Part shown: positions 1 to 12,188 of the stretch, in pieces
Position numbering within the stretch: position 1 is the stretch's first letter
How the letters are laid out: each line of letters begins with the position of its first letter
NCBI RefSeq assembly: GCF_024139115.2
Contig: NC_085141.1
Coordinates: forward strand, 178,014,994 to 178,078,993
Origin: Armigeres subalbatus
Taxonomy: Eukaryota > Arthropoda > Insecta > Diptera > Culicidae
DNA: 64,000 bases
Reading direction: 5' to 3'
Notes under the pieces: model-generated
Seen by the model: the letters and a program-made list of their open reading frames with translations, nothing else
Told to the model about the DNA's origin: nothing
The model's database searches: none
Position numbers and translations under genes: made by a program

Positions 1-92
1 AATTGCGGATCTTCTGTATCATTTTCTATATCGCACTCAACATAAACTGTATCCGTATCGACTATGCTATCGCAGTCGGAATCTAAATCGGT

Positions 93-480
93 ATTGGTCC
101 TCCACGAGTATCGTCCAGTTCTCGTGTCCGTAGATCGAACTCTAATTGATCGGAGCGTTTCGCGGAGTCCAAAGTACGTACGATTTCCTGCCATGATGCG
201 TCTCCGAATTTCTCTTAACCACCTTGATTTTGCCACCACCAAAACAAACTCCTGGTGGGTGGCTTACGTTGTCCCCTCTTGAGCCTCTTCCTATCACGTA
301 CTTCGTCTTTGACGTGTTTATGACTAGTCCAATCCGTTTAGTTTCCCTTTTCAGTCTGATGTAGCCTTTCTCTATCCTCTCATAGCTACGTACCATAATA
401 TCAATGTTGTCGGCGAAACCAAATAACAGGACGGACTTCGTGAAAATCGTACCAACCGTGTCACGACCTGCCTTTCGTAT
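93..480 (-). pseudogene. RT relic of an APE-type non-LTR retrotransposon
   Basis: The minus strand encodes a piece of the same reverse transcriptase found open at 47.1-49.7 kb. Visible motifs are GFADNIDIM (the FADD catalytic box with the second Asp changed to Asn), then KRIGLVINTSKTKYVIGRGS and DNVSHPPGVC. Downstream of that the frame shifts, but the nucleotide match continues through the segment coding for the EDQR..VFERK-type region (read near 93-180). Both ends of the gene are missing and frameshifts are present, so this is dead. It is the 3' half of the RT domain only. Clade is not certain (RTE-like by overall layout). Confidence 0.8.
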
Positions 481-664
481 ATATTTATTCCGAGCGATTC
501 TCAACCATGAACTGTTTTTATCAAAGAATAATAAATCATATTTTGTTTTACTATTCAAAAGAAATTTTAATCAGATATGAAGAATACAAATAACATGTTT
601 TAGATTAATTCTCAACATTTGTAGAAAGATTAAAAGTTTACTTTGCGTTTGCAAATTTATTCAA

Positions 665-880
665 TTATTTCCTCTGGAATTTGACAGATGGGGCCGGATT
701 TATTCCGAGCGGCCTGGGAACCATAAGAACTCCCCTTTTATCATTTCTTTGTGAAATCATGAAGTTTGAGGTGTCGCACGACCTATTTTGAATCAATTTA
801 GTAAATGGCAAATCCGTAGGTCCCGGATTGTGACCGATGTGGCCAGATTGAATCCGAGTGGGCAAGGAACCCTAAAAATA
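665..880. repeat. Two diverged tandem units of ~150 bp
   Basis: A block reading GGGGCCGGATTTATTCCGAG then GGCCTGGGAACC near 690-725 recurs as GTGGCCAGATTGAATCCGAG then GGCAAGGAACC near 838-872. The spacing of about 150 bp suggests a two-unit tandem duplication. No coding capacity or known family recognised. Confidence 0.5.
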
Positions 881-999
881 TAATTCAAAGAAAGCATGGA
901 TAGCAGCAGTAGCAATCAATTGAAAGTTTTTCTCAAGATTATAATTTTAGTAGGTAGTCTGCTACTTGTTTCAGGTTTTATTTCCATCCATGTGAATAC

Positions 1000-1400
1000 A
1001 TTTTTGCATCTTCTCCTTCTGACACGCGCTCGTGATGTTACTACCGACGGCAACATTCTGCTGTCGCTAAGCGATTATAATTTGCATCTTAAACAAAACT
1101 CGTCTCGGATAAACCTTCGCTTCCACAAAACTGTTATCCTGAGAATCGATTTATTTTCATTACCTACCCAATCACAAACTACAACAGACTGAAATAAGAT
1201 TCTTGAGAAAATTTCACTTGGCTGCCACTGATGCCATACATGCAAATAAATATTTGTAGCATCTTCGTACGACGCGCCTCTTCCTCGTGATTCTGCTACC
1301 GACGGCAACTTTCTGGCGTCGCAATGCGGTTAATTTGCACTTTAAATCAAATTCTTCACACCACCTTCCCTTATATAAAATGGTGGTCCTGAAAAGAACC
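1000..1400. repeat. Two diverged tandem units of ~250 bp
   Basis: The stretch 1005-1150 (containing CTACCGACGGCAAC, a TAATTTGCA motif and a CCTGAG end) is repeated in diverged form at 1255-1400 with the same order of landmarks. Period is about 250 bp. Reads as an old duplication; open frames across it are not conserved between the two units. Confidence 0.5.
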
Positions 1401-1554
1401 AATTTAGTGGTCTTGCAACAAAACCAGACCCAGAACCATGCAAGAAATTGTCACAGGAGTGCCGCTGACACCGACGATAGCCACTCGATAGTTTGCCTGC
1501 AGAAGCAGAAACCACCGCCATCGATGCTAGGACCGCTCACCGTGTATCATCGTA

Positions 1555-1930
1555 TAGACATAAGGCGCGAGCGCGAATCATGGCCTTTTTTATACCCGGA
1601 AAAATGAAATGGTAGGTCACAAGGCACATCATTCACACAGGTTACATCATTCTGATGTCCGTGTTGGGAATGCATGAACGGGATTGATTGGTTCTGGTAT
1701 TTTTACTGGGAAGAAAAATAATTGAAGTTTTCAACAGTTTATCGCAAATAATCAAAAGTTTCAATGAAATTGCTAAATTTCTGGAGAGTTTGAGTCGATT
1801 GAGATATAAATCTCAGAAATCCATCGGAAGATTACGGCTAATGACCGTTCAAAATCTTAGATTTCGTGATGGTTCCAATTTTAGATTCTGAGCACCCGCA
1901 TCTTCGAGTAAGACGTTGTCCAACGTCAAT
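1555..1930 (-). repeat. Diverged fragment of the 1.6 kb Rep-A family
   Basis: Same landmarks, in the same order and orientation, as the Rep-A copy at 20.4-22.0 kb: a TATA motif (TTTTTTATA on plus, near 1586-1594), CATTCTGATGTCCGTGTT, a GAGAGTTTGAGTCGATTGA block, and an end resembling AAGACGT..CCAACGTC near 1910-1922. Divergence is much larger than among the other three copies, so this is an old member. Only the part from the TATA box to one end is recognisable. Confidence 0.6.
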
Positions 1931-4264
1931 ATTGCCATTGATAAAATTTATATTTTCTTCTACTTAGTGAGCCCTTTCCACATACAGCAGCGCCGCCTGC
2001 CCGTTTTCAAGTGACAGACTGCCAGGGTGCAGTCTCCGATCGACGGAAAGAGAATAGAAAACCTATCCAGCACGACGGGCATATATGGCTTTCGTCTAAT
2101 CAAAAGTGAAATATATTATTCCGAATAAATGTGACTATCATGTGATTAAGTGGTTTCTCCTTCATCTGGATCACTTCGGCCGGTCCGCAGAATCGTGTTG
2201 TCGTTTTCGCTGACGAGTTCCTGAAATGATTGAACCACCAAACGTTTCGTGATTTGATCCCTCCTCAGCGCTGCCATCTGTTCTCGCTGAGTTGGCTTTG
2301 CCAAACCAAACGGGAACCGGATTGTCGACTGAGGAAAGTAAAACAGAAGCCGGTCTTCCAGTAACGAGATGGCATTTGGCTCAATACTTTACAACATTTG
2401 AATAAATGTACTTACTTGCGGTTACCCTTCGTTGTTGTCAACATTGGCCATTGGGGTAAACTTCCCGCAAAAACGCGAAGTCGAAAGCTCAGAACATCGA
2501 TGACCATACGCTTGCAGGATGGTCATAAATCAGCTATTCTATTAGTCGCCCTTCGGTCGTATGTGCACCTACGCGCATCGCATCGTGTGCACCTTTAAGG
2601 ACGGAAAGTCAAGTTCTGCTGTTGCTGTTGCTGCAGGCGGGAGCTCTTTCGTAAGATATTGACTGGGTCTCTGGGTCCATGCGACGACCGTGAGGTTAAA
2701 AGGAAACCGATATGCGAGAAAAAAAATATTTATGGAGCAGTAAAATTTATGTTAAAGGTACGCTTTGTTCTTCCAGAGAATCTCAGCGTCGACGAGCTTG
2801 CCCCATCCAGCATTGTGTTCTGTGCCAATAGGCTATTTTCCTTTTACAGCGCTGTTGGCCAGTTTTATATAGGTTGCATCGATGCCCTTTAGTTGCTGGT
2901 ACGATATGCGTAAATAATTGACACATTTATGTGTGCACTGGGTTATCATCAGGAAAGAAAAAACTATTACCAGTCAAATATTTGATTAACTTTATTTGTT
3001 TGATAGGAAACATGGACAACCTCCACATTTTAAAGAAAGTTAAAAGTAAATACATAGATTATATTCATACTGTTTTTAATCCAAGTTTTGAATGTTAATT
3101 TGTAATTTTTGACGTATTAGGATAAATTAATTGCTAAATGGCGCCTTTTCTTTGCGAAGCGTGATACAAAATGGATGATGCTCCGATGGGACAATAAAAA
3201 ACTGTTAAATTGCCAGAATATCGAATTATTTACGAAGCTGTTAAACATCCATCATGTGTGATGTGACAATGGACCATCATCGAGGTGCATATTTCTAATA
3301 TGCGAGGTGGTAATTACTACACCCGAAATTTCACACTTTCACTGGCTTTCATTCAACTCCCTTTTATCTCATCAATAAGATCACATAAAAAGAATTATGA
3401 TGGATATCGTATAATCAACGTGCTCTATTTACTAATAATAATTCATTCTAATGAGTTACCATTGAACTGATAACCGCATCACTTCCGCTCTATGTAGATT
3501 TGACAGTCATTACTGCTAAATTGCGGAACGACTTTTATAAACCTTGCGGGTGATTGCTAAAGCTCAATAGCCTCTGCGGCTACACACGTTCGTGCATCCT
3601 TCACGGACATTATACAACCCAACACGACGGGTATCATTATCGTTTATGACGGGAGCCACAATATCGCACGGTTTGAACGCAAACCGCATATCCCGCAGAT
3701 CCAGGAATAAACGGTCACGGTGCTGTGGTAAAAGGGCAGTGCTGCACAGATACACACCTCGATTTTGTTTTGCTTCTAAACGCTCAGTCTTAGTCTGTTA
3801 GCGAAACGACCGAAGCCGTGATCGATTTCACGTCTCTAATTTTCAATATGATGGTAAATCGAAGCGCTTCTATCTATCGTAAAATCCGAACGAACTGATA
3901 GGAAATGTTGTCGTCTAATAATGTAATTCCTAATAAAAGACACTTCGTTATGAATGAATTTGAAGTTTTTTTCAAACTTAAATTTTGCTTCTGTTAAACT
4001 TTCATCTGATTTGGAAAAAATTGAGGTGGCTCCACTGAACTCAATCCTGGTCCACGCTTCCAGTCGCCCTAACCGTTGAGTGCCCTCAGGTCCTCTTCAA
4101 CTGAAAAAGCCATCGTGTAATGCGGCCTATCACGGCCTCTGCCGGTTCACAACTAACTATTACCTTCACGTGATGCTCTTCCGGCATACAAGCAAGTATT
4201 TAGCCCACCCTAGTTTGCCGTGTTGTATAATATTCGGAACTTAAGATAATTACGAAGTCCGTAA
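1931..4264. other. No recognisable gene or repeat
   Basis: No open frame here has recognisable protein motifs. I see unique-looking AT-rich sequence with a few palindromic snippets. A short open frame near 3564-3755 (minus) has no family I can name and lacks codon-level support, so I do not call it. The part after about 4020 may be the C-terminal continuation of the RT relic called next, but I cannot prove it. Confidence 0.4.
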
Positions 4265-4402
4265 TAAGTCCTATTTGCAGTTGCAATACGCCTTTTCACC
4301 TTGCAGGTAACATCATTTACGTCACTAGTTCCAAGATAAACAAATTTTTTACCACTTCGAATTTTTCACCATCCAGCACCATTTCACTACCACCACCATA
4401 AG
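4265..4402 (-). pseudogene. RT relic (LDGEKFEVV..LGT segment)
   Basis: On the minus strand this reads GGSEMVLDGEKFEVVKN, then a LGTSDVNDVTCKVKRRIATA segment and NRTYYGL. That is the region after the FADD box of the same broad RT group as the relic at 7.4-8.4 kb (there: VMLDEDVFEVVEDF). It is a short internal fragment with both ends missing. Confidence 0.6.
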
Positions 4403-4510
4403 GGAAGATCCATTAATTACGTAACGCAAAAAATGGCAATTTTCAAACCCCTTCCCCTATGTCACACTTTTTGTATGGAACATCTGAAAATTTTGTATGG
4501 ATCGTCACAC
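4402..4510. repeat. Half of a short MITE-type inverted repeat
   Basis: Contains GATCCATTAATTACGTAACGC followed by a run matching the interior of the 165 bp element at 45567-45731 (a CCCCTTCCCC stretch, then CACTTTTTGTATGGA). Only one terminal repeat is recognised, so this is a truncated or degraded copy. Confidence 0.45.
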
Positions 4511-4559
4511 TTAATTAATTTTTTATTACATCTTGAAGCACAAGCTAGTAAAGTGATTT

Positions 4560-5152
4560 CCGATCAACTTCTCCAGACAGATCATTCTCACAACTCCATA
4601 CTTACTTTGGTTTTGGATCGAAACGCAACTTTGGAGCAGCGCTTTGCAATTCAAAATCAAAGCTTATTTGGAGTCCTGGAGATGTTTAGTCCAGAAGGGA
4701 AGTCAGTTTTGAAAAATCTATTTTTCTTCCGCGGACCGTGCTTCAAGATGCATCCAAAATTTTACTGAAGTTTGGGGTTCCTTATGATCGGTAGAGAAGA
4801 CATTTTTGTGAAAAATGGAACGCGGCTGTACAATCAGAACGAAAGTTTGCTGGGAGTCCTGAAGATGTTTAATCCGTAAGGAATTGGTCAGTTGTGAAAA
4901 TTTCAATTATTTCTTTCCGGCGCTTCAAGATGCATCCAAAATCAACTGAAGTTTGTGGTCCCTTACGGTAGAAAAAATAAGATTGTGATTTTTAAAACTA
5001 AGGAAACATTATAGGACTCCAAACAAACTTTCGTTTTGGATTGCAAAGCCGCGATTCATTTTTTCCAAAATTTCTTCAACCGATCATAATGGACCACAAA
5101 CTACAGTTAATTTTGATGCATCTTGAATAGCGGTCCGGCCAAGATGCATCTT
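4560..5152. repeat. ~180 bp tandem array with an inverted unit at its end
   Basis: Units share CTTCAAGATGCATCCAAAAT, ACTGAAGTTTG, CCTTATGATCGGT, GGAACGCGGCTG and GATGTTTA. Plus-oriented units have that first landmark near 4741 and 4923 (182 bp apart). Near 5105-5130 the landmark appears inverted (TTTTGATGCATCTTGAA), so the array turns around. It resumes at 6560 after an insertion. No coding capacity. Confidence 0.65.
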
Positions 5153-5430
5153 GGGCCCTCCTCTGTGCGGTAAGACGCGCGGCTACAAAGCAAGACCATG
5201 CTGAGGGTGGCTGGGTCTGATTCGGTGCCTCTAGGCAAAATTTCGGATGGGAAATTGTCTCGACTTCCCTGGACATAAAAGTATCATCGTGCTAGCCTCA
5301 TGATATACGAATGCAAAATGGTAACCTGGCGTAGAAACCTCGCAGTTAATAACGTGGAAGTGCTTAATGAAACACTAAGCTGCGAGGCGGCTCTGTTCTA
5401 GTGTGGGGATGTAATGCCAAGAAGAAGAAG
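5153..5430 (+). mobile_element. tRNA-headed SINE, degraded copy
   Basis: Matches the copies at 28361 and 62392 from the GGGCCCTCC head to the (AAG)n tail. Internal landmarks are GGTAAGACGCGCGGCTACAA, GCAAGACCATGCTGAGGGTGG, and CACTAAGCTGCGAGGCGG. The B-box region reads GGGTCTGATTC, mutated from GGTTCGATTCC. The tail ends GCCAAGAAGAAGAAG. No target site duplication is visible. A Feilai-like mosquito SINE is a plausible family name, but I have not compared sequences. Confidence 0.8.
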
Positions 5431-5439
5431 CGTTGCAGG

Positions 5440-6023
5440 TATCTAATCAGTTTCGCCGGAAAACCATGTTCGGACATTATCTGCCACAGCACAGCTCATT
5501 TCTTTTCACTGAATTGTACGCTGCTTTGAAATCAATGAACAGATGGTGGGTGTGCAAGTTTTACTCCCGGAATTTATTAAGGATCATCCGCAGACTAAAT
5601 ATCTGATCCGTCGTTGATCGGCCTCACGAAAACCTGCCTGATATTCACCGACGAAGGACTCCTCAAGCAGCCCAGTCTGTTAAACAGGATTCGCGAAGAT
5701 TTTGTACGCGTTCAGAAGGGTGATCCTCTGTATGGTACACTCTAGGTCTGACCTTTCTTAAAGATTGGGCATATGAGGCCATCCAACCAGCCGGCAGGCA
5801 GTTCTTTATTCTCCTTTTCTGGATAATGGTGGATTGATTGATGCAGCTGTTTACTCTCGTTTGAGAAGTTCGACAGGGATCTCGTTCTTCCCAGCAGTTG
5901 ACTGTCTTTCAGTTCGTTTAGAGCCTTCTTAGCCTCGTCCAGCGTTGGTGGTTCCACAGTTTGACCGTCGCCGACGATGTCCATCCTGCTCCTCAATACA
6001 CCTTCATTTACACTGTTCAACAA
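5440..6023 (-). pseudogene. RT relic (fingers and palm) of a non-LTR element
   Basis: Minus-strand reading gives a linker with VEPPTLDEAKKALNELKD, then PAGWLDGLICPIFKKG, which is the W..G.ICPI.KKG motif of RTs in this group. After a gap and frame changes it continues as SFVGEYQAGFREADQRR and THHLFIDFKAAYNSV, the first catalytic Asp box. Frameshifts and a missing CSNYRGITLLN segment show it is dead. It breaks up the surrounding 180 bp array together with the SINE upstream. Confidence 0.75.
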
Positions 6024-6559
6024 ATCTTCGCTCCTTCCACCTGGCTCACCATAGTCTTGCCTGTCAGCAAATCCCTCTCGGCCATTTCATATGGCGGACA
6101 CTGGCGCAGTTTTATGCCGCGCACTTGAAGTGCGTAAAACCTCCGCATATTGTTTCTATCCATGTTATCCTGCGCCTAGCTATTACACTCTCTTCGTGTT
6201 GCCTTTTTCTTCTGCAATGGATTAGTTCCTCTTCTGCCCTTGCTACACTGCTGCCTCTCTGTTGGAACGGACGGCCAGCATAAACCCTAGCAACAGTTTC
6301 ATCTCCTTCACTTGCTGGCATCCTCATCAAACCAACCATGTTGGCGTTGTGCAGTGCCTGACACTTCCTGCGCTGTTGTAGTCACAGCGTCGTGGATAGT
6401 TTCCACAATCTGTTGACGTTGCCAGATCCGGTGGCATCTCCTATCCGCTAGTCCAGCTTCTGGTGGTACTGTTCAGCAACTCCCGTTGTTTCGTGAGCAA
6501 AAGTTACAGCCGCAGACCATTATCGTTGGTAACGGAATGAAGGCTCTCCGTTCCAATGA

Positions 6560-7400
6560 CAGGGTGAAAGAAACTTGGAACGCGGCTGAAATCCAAAATC
6601 AAAGTTTGTTTGGAATCCTGAGATGTTTAGGCCAGAAGATGATCAGTTTGAAATCTTATTAATTTATTTCCGAACCGCGTTTTAAGATGCAACCAAAATT
6701 AACTGAAGTTTGGAATCCCTTATGATCGGTAGTAAGGATGTTTACAGAAGTGATCGAGGCTGTGCAATCTACAACGAAAGCCCAGAGATGTTTAGTCTAT
6801 AAGAATTGGTCAGTTGTAAAAAATCTCATTGATTTTTTCCGACCACGCTTCAAGATGCATCAAAATTAACTGAAGTTTGGAGTTCCTTATGATCGGAAGG
6901 AAGACATTTTGGGAAAAATGGAACGCGGCTGTAAAATCTAAAACAAAAGTTTGTTAGTTCTAAAGATGTTTATTCCTTAAGGAATTGGTCAGTTGAGAAT
7001 ATCTCATTGATTTCTTGCCGGATCGATTAAGATGCATCAAAATTAACTGTAGTTTGTGGTTCATTATGATCGGTGGGAAAAATTTTGAATGAATCGGTTT
7101 AATCAAAACGAAAGTTTGTTTGAGTCCTATAATGTTTCTTAGTTTTGAAAATCACACTATTTTTTCTACCGTAGGACCACAAACTTCAGTTGATTTTGAT
7201 GCATCTTGAAGCGCGGTCCGGGAAAGAAATAATTGAAATTTTCATAACTGACCAATTTCACGGACTAAACATCTTCAGGACTCCCAACAAACTTTCGTTT
7301 TAGATTGTACAGCCGCATTCCATTTTTCCCAAAATGTCTTCACTACGATCATCAGAACCCAAACTTCAGTTAATTTTGAGCATCTTGAAGCAACGCTGAT
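6560..7400. repeat. Continuation of the ~180 bp tandem/inverted array
   Basis: Plus-oriented units with AAGATGCAnCAAAATTAACTG near 6687, 6852 and 7028, then inverted units with TTTTGATGCATCTTGAAG near 7192 and TTTTGAGCATCTTGAAG near 7374. Unit landmarks are the same as at 4560-5152. The array therefore has several direct units followed by their reverse complement, a head-to-head arrangement. Confidence 0.65.
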
Positions 7401-8217
7401 GGCTCGAAATCAAGTATTCGGATTGAGACGAAGTGTTAACCTCGTTTGACCTTAGACGGATTGAATCAGGGTGATGCACTGAAAGCGCCATTAGGAGATC
7501 CGGCGTGCAGGAACGACACTATCGCATCAAACAGTCGCATATGCCCATGGGCTTTGGGACGACATCGACCTTATTGGAATCGACCGCAGAGCAGTAGAGG
7601 CTTTTGTCGCACGAAATGGGAGACGGCGAAGATAGGTTAACCATTCACTCTACCAAGACAAAGTACATAGACCAAAAAATGTCTTCGTAATGGTGGCAGG
7701 TAGAGACAGAGGAGACCTAGTGGTGTTGGGCGAGGTAATGCTTGATGAGGATGTGTTTGAAGTTGTTGAAGATTTTTTTACCGTGGAACGCTTGTGACAT
7801 GTGACAATGACGTATTGTTGCCTTTTACGGATAACGTAACCATGCAGACGGAAACAAACGCAGACGGAAACTAAATTTGCTCGGGGAAACTAGAAAATAG
7901 TAACGCAGACGCATGAATCATGAGCTGCATCAAGTATAAAGAAGGTGAGTCGTATAAAATACGGCAGACTTCATTGGGCTGGTCACTTAGTGCGAATGTC
8001 GGAGGAAAAAATAGCAAAAACATATTCAACAGAGAACCGGATAGGCCGGCGATTCGTGGAAGGTCACGAACACGCTAGTAGCATGCGGTGGTATCGGACC
8101 TGGGAAACCCACGTTCAGGAAAACTGGAGAAATATTGCCCAAGACCGACGATTTGGAGCTCTACAATACGCCAAGAATAGGTGTATCGACGCTGTAGCCA
8201 ACCAGGTATCCATGTAG
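7400..8217 (+). pseudogene. RT relic, RT core to C-terminal 'WAGH' domain
   Basis: In shifting plus frames I read a DDIDLIGIDRRAVEAFV segment (the Asp pair preceded by LW in place of the usual FA), STKTKYI, a VAGRDRG segment, VMLDEDVFEVVEDF, then after a deletion KYGRLHWAGHLVRMSEEKIA. The last is the conserved WAGHxxRM motif near the C terminus of these ORF2 proteins. It differs in sequence from the family at 47-50 kb, so it is a second RT family. Multiple stops and frameshifts. Confidence 0.7.
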
Positions 8218-8239
8218 GTCGCTGGCAATCTACGTGGGG

Positions 8240-8390
8240 TCATTAGTGGTGGTGGTAGTGGAATGTTGCTAGATGGTGAAAATTTTAAAGTGGAAGAAGA
8301 ATTTATGAATCTTGGAACATTAGTAACGTGCGTTAGGGATGTACCGAGGTGAAAAGGCAAATTGTAGCTACAATAGGGCTTATTACTTGC
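8240..8390 (+). pseudogene. Second small RT fragment, out of order
   Basis: Reads GGSGMLLDGENFKVEEEF then MNLGTLVTCVRDVPR, homologous to the segment already present upstream at ~7730-7780. It lies after the C-terminal WAGH motif, so it is a separate insertion or a duplicated piece rather than a continuation. Confidence 0.6.
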
Positions 8391-8644
8391 GTATATTTTG
8401 AAGCCGCATTTCATTTTTTTCGAAAAAAATCTTCCGCTAGGGCTGTAGTTTTCAACCTTTTACTTGAGGGTGTTCCTTCGAACTATTCATTAAGGTATCC
8501 CATATTTTGAGGCTAAAATAAAATAATCATAAATCATGAGATATATGAAAAAGACCAGAAAACTATCGGGGTATATGGCTCTTCAAAAGTTGTTTGGCAT
8601 TTTTTATGTTTCATGTAAATTCAATTCACATTTAGTATATACGT

Positions 8645-8885
8645 CAAGCTTCCTTAATGACTTTGAGGACTTTTTAGACTTCAAACATTTTGAAAGTTGG
8701 CTTCGAGCCACTTGAAAGTAGACTTCACGCCTCTTGAAAGTTGGCTTCCTAGCCTAATGAAGGAGATTTCTGCCTCTTTAAGGAAAGCTTCGACCCTCTT
8801 GAAAGGAGGCTTCTGGTCGTCTTGAAAGGAGTATTCGAGGCTTTAGAAAGGAGGCTCTTGAAAGAAGGCTTTGAAAGAAGATCCA
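8645..8885. repeat. ~30 bp minisatellite
   Basis: Imperfect repeats of the form CTCTTGAAAGGAGGCTTC with variable spacers run through the segment, about eight units. Variation among units is high (point changes and small indels), indicating an old array. No gene is associated. Confidence 0.75.
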
Positions 8886-8889
8886 AACC

Positions 8890-10973
8890 TATATATCTAT
8901 GACCTTGTGCTGAAAAATGATCGTATTTGGTTAATGCTAAGAAATTTTTCAAAATAATTACTTCCTAACGATCATTTGTCTAGAGAATCTATCAAAAACG
9001 TACGCTACAACAAAACCACTTTAGCTTTCGGTACGGTAAACAAGGGAATCAAGTCTCCCTCCATGCAAAAAGCTGAGACCTTGGGAATCAGACGTCATAG
9101 AAAAAGTCCAATATCTACAAGTTAGATTACTAGGTTACAAGGTGTGTTTCTTTCCTCCCAGGAGATGAAACGCAAGCAAAGACATTTCGTTTTGTTCTCA
9201 CTTTACCACACCCAACCTTGGACGCCTATCAGCATCGTACAACTCAGATCGCTCCCGGTGCGATAGAAAAGTGAGTACACTTGCATAAATATTAATTTCC
9301 TTAATTGCTTAAAATCGTGATACATTTCTCCTCGATAGTCCTGGCTTGTCTTGAGCAAACATTTGATTTCAGACCGTTCGGCGTCCAGCAAGGTATGAAA
9401 AATTTCACCTGTGACGCATTGCTTTACATCCCGTAGACAAACATAATTAATTACCTTTATGAAGTAGTATTGAAATTTTCTCGCAGCCCGCAGGGCAGTC
9501 GCGTCTGCGCTATTTACCGCATCGGATACCATTTATAGGTATTAATCGCAGTCTTTGGTGATAGGAAAACATTGCACCCGTGGTCGTTGAACTAGTTTTG
9601 TGGTCCTAACAGTTCCACACTTTGCTGAAAGCCATGATTTATCTAGCGGTAGCCATCGGAGATAAAGGTTGCATCAAGGTAATAAATTATGATCTTCCAA
9701 GCCAATTACTGCCACAAGGCTACGTTAGACCTTCTGGTCCGTGGATCGTGGTCCGTGGCTACGGGCACAAAAGACCCTTGCGATGGGGTAGTGATAAACA
9801 ATGCGGTTTCTAATGAGTCAATTTTGTTTGCTGAGAAGAATGGATTGAACTTGGAGGCCGTTCTGCCTTCAAGGAGAAAGCAAAGGTGGATATATATCTG
9901 CATTGAACCGAACGGTGGAAAGTGAAGTGAAGTCACCTGTGGATCGCTTTGTCTGCGGATATTCAAGATAAATCATCTACTCAATTTGTTCACGACCGTT
10001 ATTGAGGCAAACGCAAATTATTAGCAGCGCACAATTTGCCGAATTTTATCGCAGCTGAATTCTTTGACTTTTGTTACTGAATTTCATCATGAAAGCTATA
10101 CCTAATGAACCGATGGGTAGCGACTTGTGCACGTTTCGATCTCAGAGATAAAAAAAATAACAATTAGCTGTCTTTTTACAGAGTTTCATTTGAGATTTAT
10201 TGAGGGGGAATGATCGTGTGAACTATAGAATCACGATGCAAGATCTGATATTGTGATGAGCCATTCTTAGCACCTAACCGAAAATTCACTTCGCAGAAAA
10301 AGAGCGATTTCCTGTGAGTAAGTACTTTCTTAGAAAGCCAACACCATAGGTTTCAGAGATCGTTCTATTTTCACTGACTAGTTCTTAAAGAGTAAAATAC
10401 CAATGTGGACTAACCACTCTGAAAAAATCAGGAGCTTGATTGTGAGTGAAAATGTGCACAAGCTCACCGTGAAATACACCATGACGAATAAAAATTGAAG
10501 GGTGATGTATGCAAAACATATGAGCAGTCCTTTAAGATCTTATAACAAAAATCTCGAACGAAGTATACTGATTTTCCACCTTCGATTCCGCGGTGCTGCG
10601 GAGATTCTATGGAGAGCAAAACTTGCAACTTTCAATGCTCCATGCCACCACCATGATGAATTAAGCCTCTGCCAGTACACCCATCTTACCCAACCCATGA
10701 ACATGAAGACCTTATCGCAGAACTTATGAGTAGACGGTGATACTTTATGTGACAAAGGGGGAAAGGCTGCGCACTAATGGCGGAAACTATTATACTTTGG
10801 CTAAAGTAGAGGGTGTAGGTGCCAAGGGCAGCCGCTAGGAAATGGAAATTATGCACTTTTCACCAAGATTTGTGCCGGGTTGGGACAAGGTACCTACGCT
10901 TACCTTTAGCGTGAAACAATACTGAAAACCATTTCGTCTTGGGGTTGTCGAGTACTCAACGATGTGACGGCTT
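8890..10973. other. No recognisable gene or repeat
   Basis: Several open frames of 60-110 codons occur (for example 9203-9532 minus and 9622-9925 plus) but none shows a recognisable domain, signal peptide or membrane segment. I see no inverted repeat that closes cleanly here. Treated as unannotated DNA. Confidence 0.4.
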
Positions 10974-11528
10974 CCCGATCAAGAATGCACAACAAAATTA
11001 TAACAAGGGGAGTTATTTATTTCAGAAAAATATTATAACAAAATGTGTTATAAATTTTGCTGGTTAGTTGTTAAAATAACAAAAATTATATCAAAAATAC
11101 CTCTAGCCGTAACATAATTAAAACAGAGGTTGATACCTTCATATCAACATTATAACAAACGTTGATATACTTTTCTGTACAAAAATCTACTTTCAGGTAA
11201 TTGCCTACATCACGGATAGAAATCTGGTTCGCTACCACGGATTTCCATCCATAATGTAGGCAATTAACTTTGTTCCAACTATGTATTAATATCGAGCGGC
11301 TTCAAAGTTATACTGAAGGTGATTACCTCCGATTTTTTCCAATGTCAATAAAAAATGTAGGCAATTATTTTGTAAAATACTCATAACTAATGTAGATATA
11401 ATTTTGATATGAAATAAAACTGGCCGAAGCTACATTTTTATCGTATTATCTAATTATAACACACGTTGTTATAAATAACATCAATTGATAGAATGGGGTT
11501 ATAATTTTGTTATGCATTCCTGATCGGG
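10974..11528. mobile_element. 555 bp MITE, CCCGATCA termini
   Basis: Left end CCCGATCAAGAATGCACAAC and right end (inverted) CCCGATCAGGAATGCATAAC form terminal inverted repeats that continue imperfectly through an ACAAAATTATAAC block. Flanks are TT on both sides. The interior contains paired ATGTAGGCAATTA motifs in opposite orientation. The copy at 30285-30839 is the same element in the other orientation. No ORF, so non-autonomous; the superfamily is not certain. Confidence 0.85.
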
Positions 11529-11977
11529 TTGATGGCACACAATTATTGTGTGACAATCAACATGACTCATAACCCGTTGTAGCTAACAATATGAAAGGTA
11601 AAAGTTGAATCTTGCGTTTGATTAAGTAGGATCAAAATCTGACGTGTGGGATGAAGGTGACGAACGACTTGGATCGTTCGGTTCAGAACGATAAAAACTC
11701 ATTCCACTGATTTATTTAGTGGTATTAATGACTTATCATAAACAATTATGGAGACACAACCTCTAATTTTGTTGATGCTTTGGTATCAGATACATTCGTA
11801 CTGCTGCTTTTACGGGCCAATTTCAACGGCATTAATCATTTTCTTGCACACGCTGACTGGGATGCAATTTTTCGAGACTTCGACATCATTTTCGCTGCAT
11901 CTAACGTGTCAATTATATCACTAAACGCAATTGATCAGTTCGTTCTGGTGTACTCTAGAACCGGTTAAAGCCTAGTA
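11529..11977. other. No recognisable feature
   Basis: AT-rich spacer between two MITEs. An open frame at 11780-11968 has no recognisable motif. Confidence 0.4.
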
Positions 11978-12188
11978 CCGTTTTGACTCAAATCTTGAAC
12001 ATGACTCATATTCTGAACACCGTTTTAGCGCTCTTCAACTAAAACATTCATCGATTTTTTTTACTGAAGATCAAAATCACAAACGAATTCATTCTCCTAT
12101 GGAGAAAATCATACGAATAAAGCATAAATGGCCATCTGAAGGCGAGTGTTCGGAATATGAGTCATGTTCGGAATTTGAGTCAAAACGG
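11978..12188. mobile_element. 211 bp MITE with TA target duplication
   Basis: Left end CCGTTTTGACTCAAATCTTG and right end (inverted) CCGTTTTGACTCAAATTCCG are near-perfect terminal inverted repeats that go on through GAACATGACTCATATTC. The element is flanked by TA on each side (11976-11977 and 12189-12190). TA duplications suit Tc1/mariner-type or other TA-targeting transposases. No coding capacity. Confidence 0.85.

Noticed and set aside
3564..3755. Small gene at 3.6 kb
   Set aside because: Overlapping frames on both strands, no domain, no conserved signal; unsupported.
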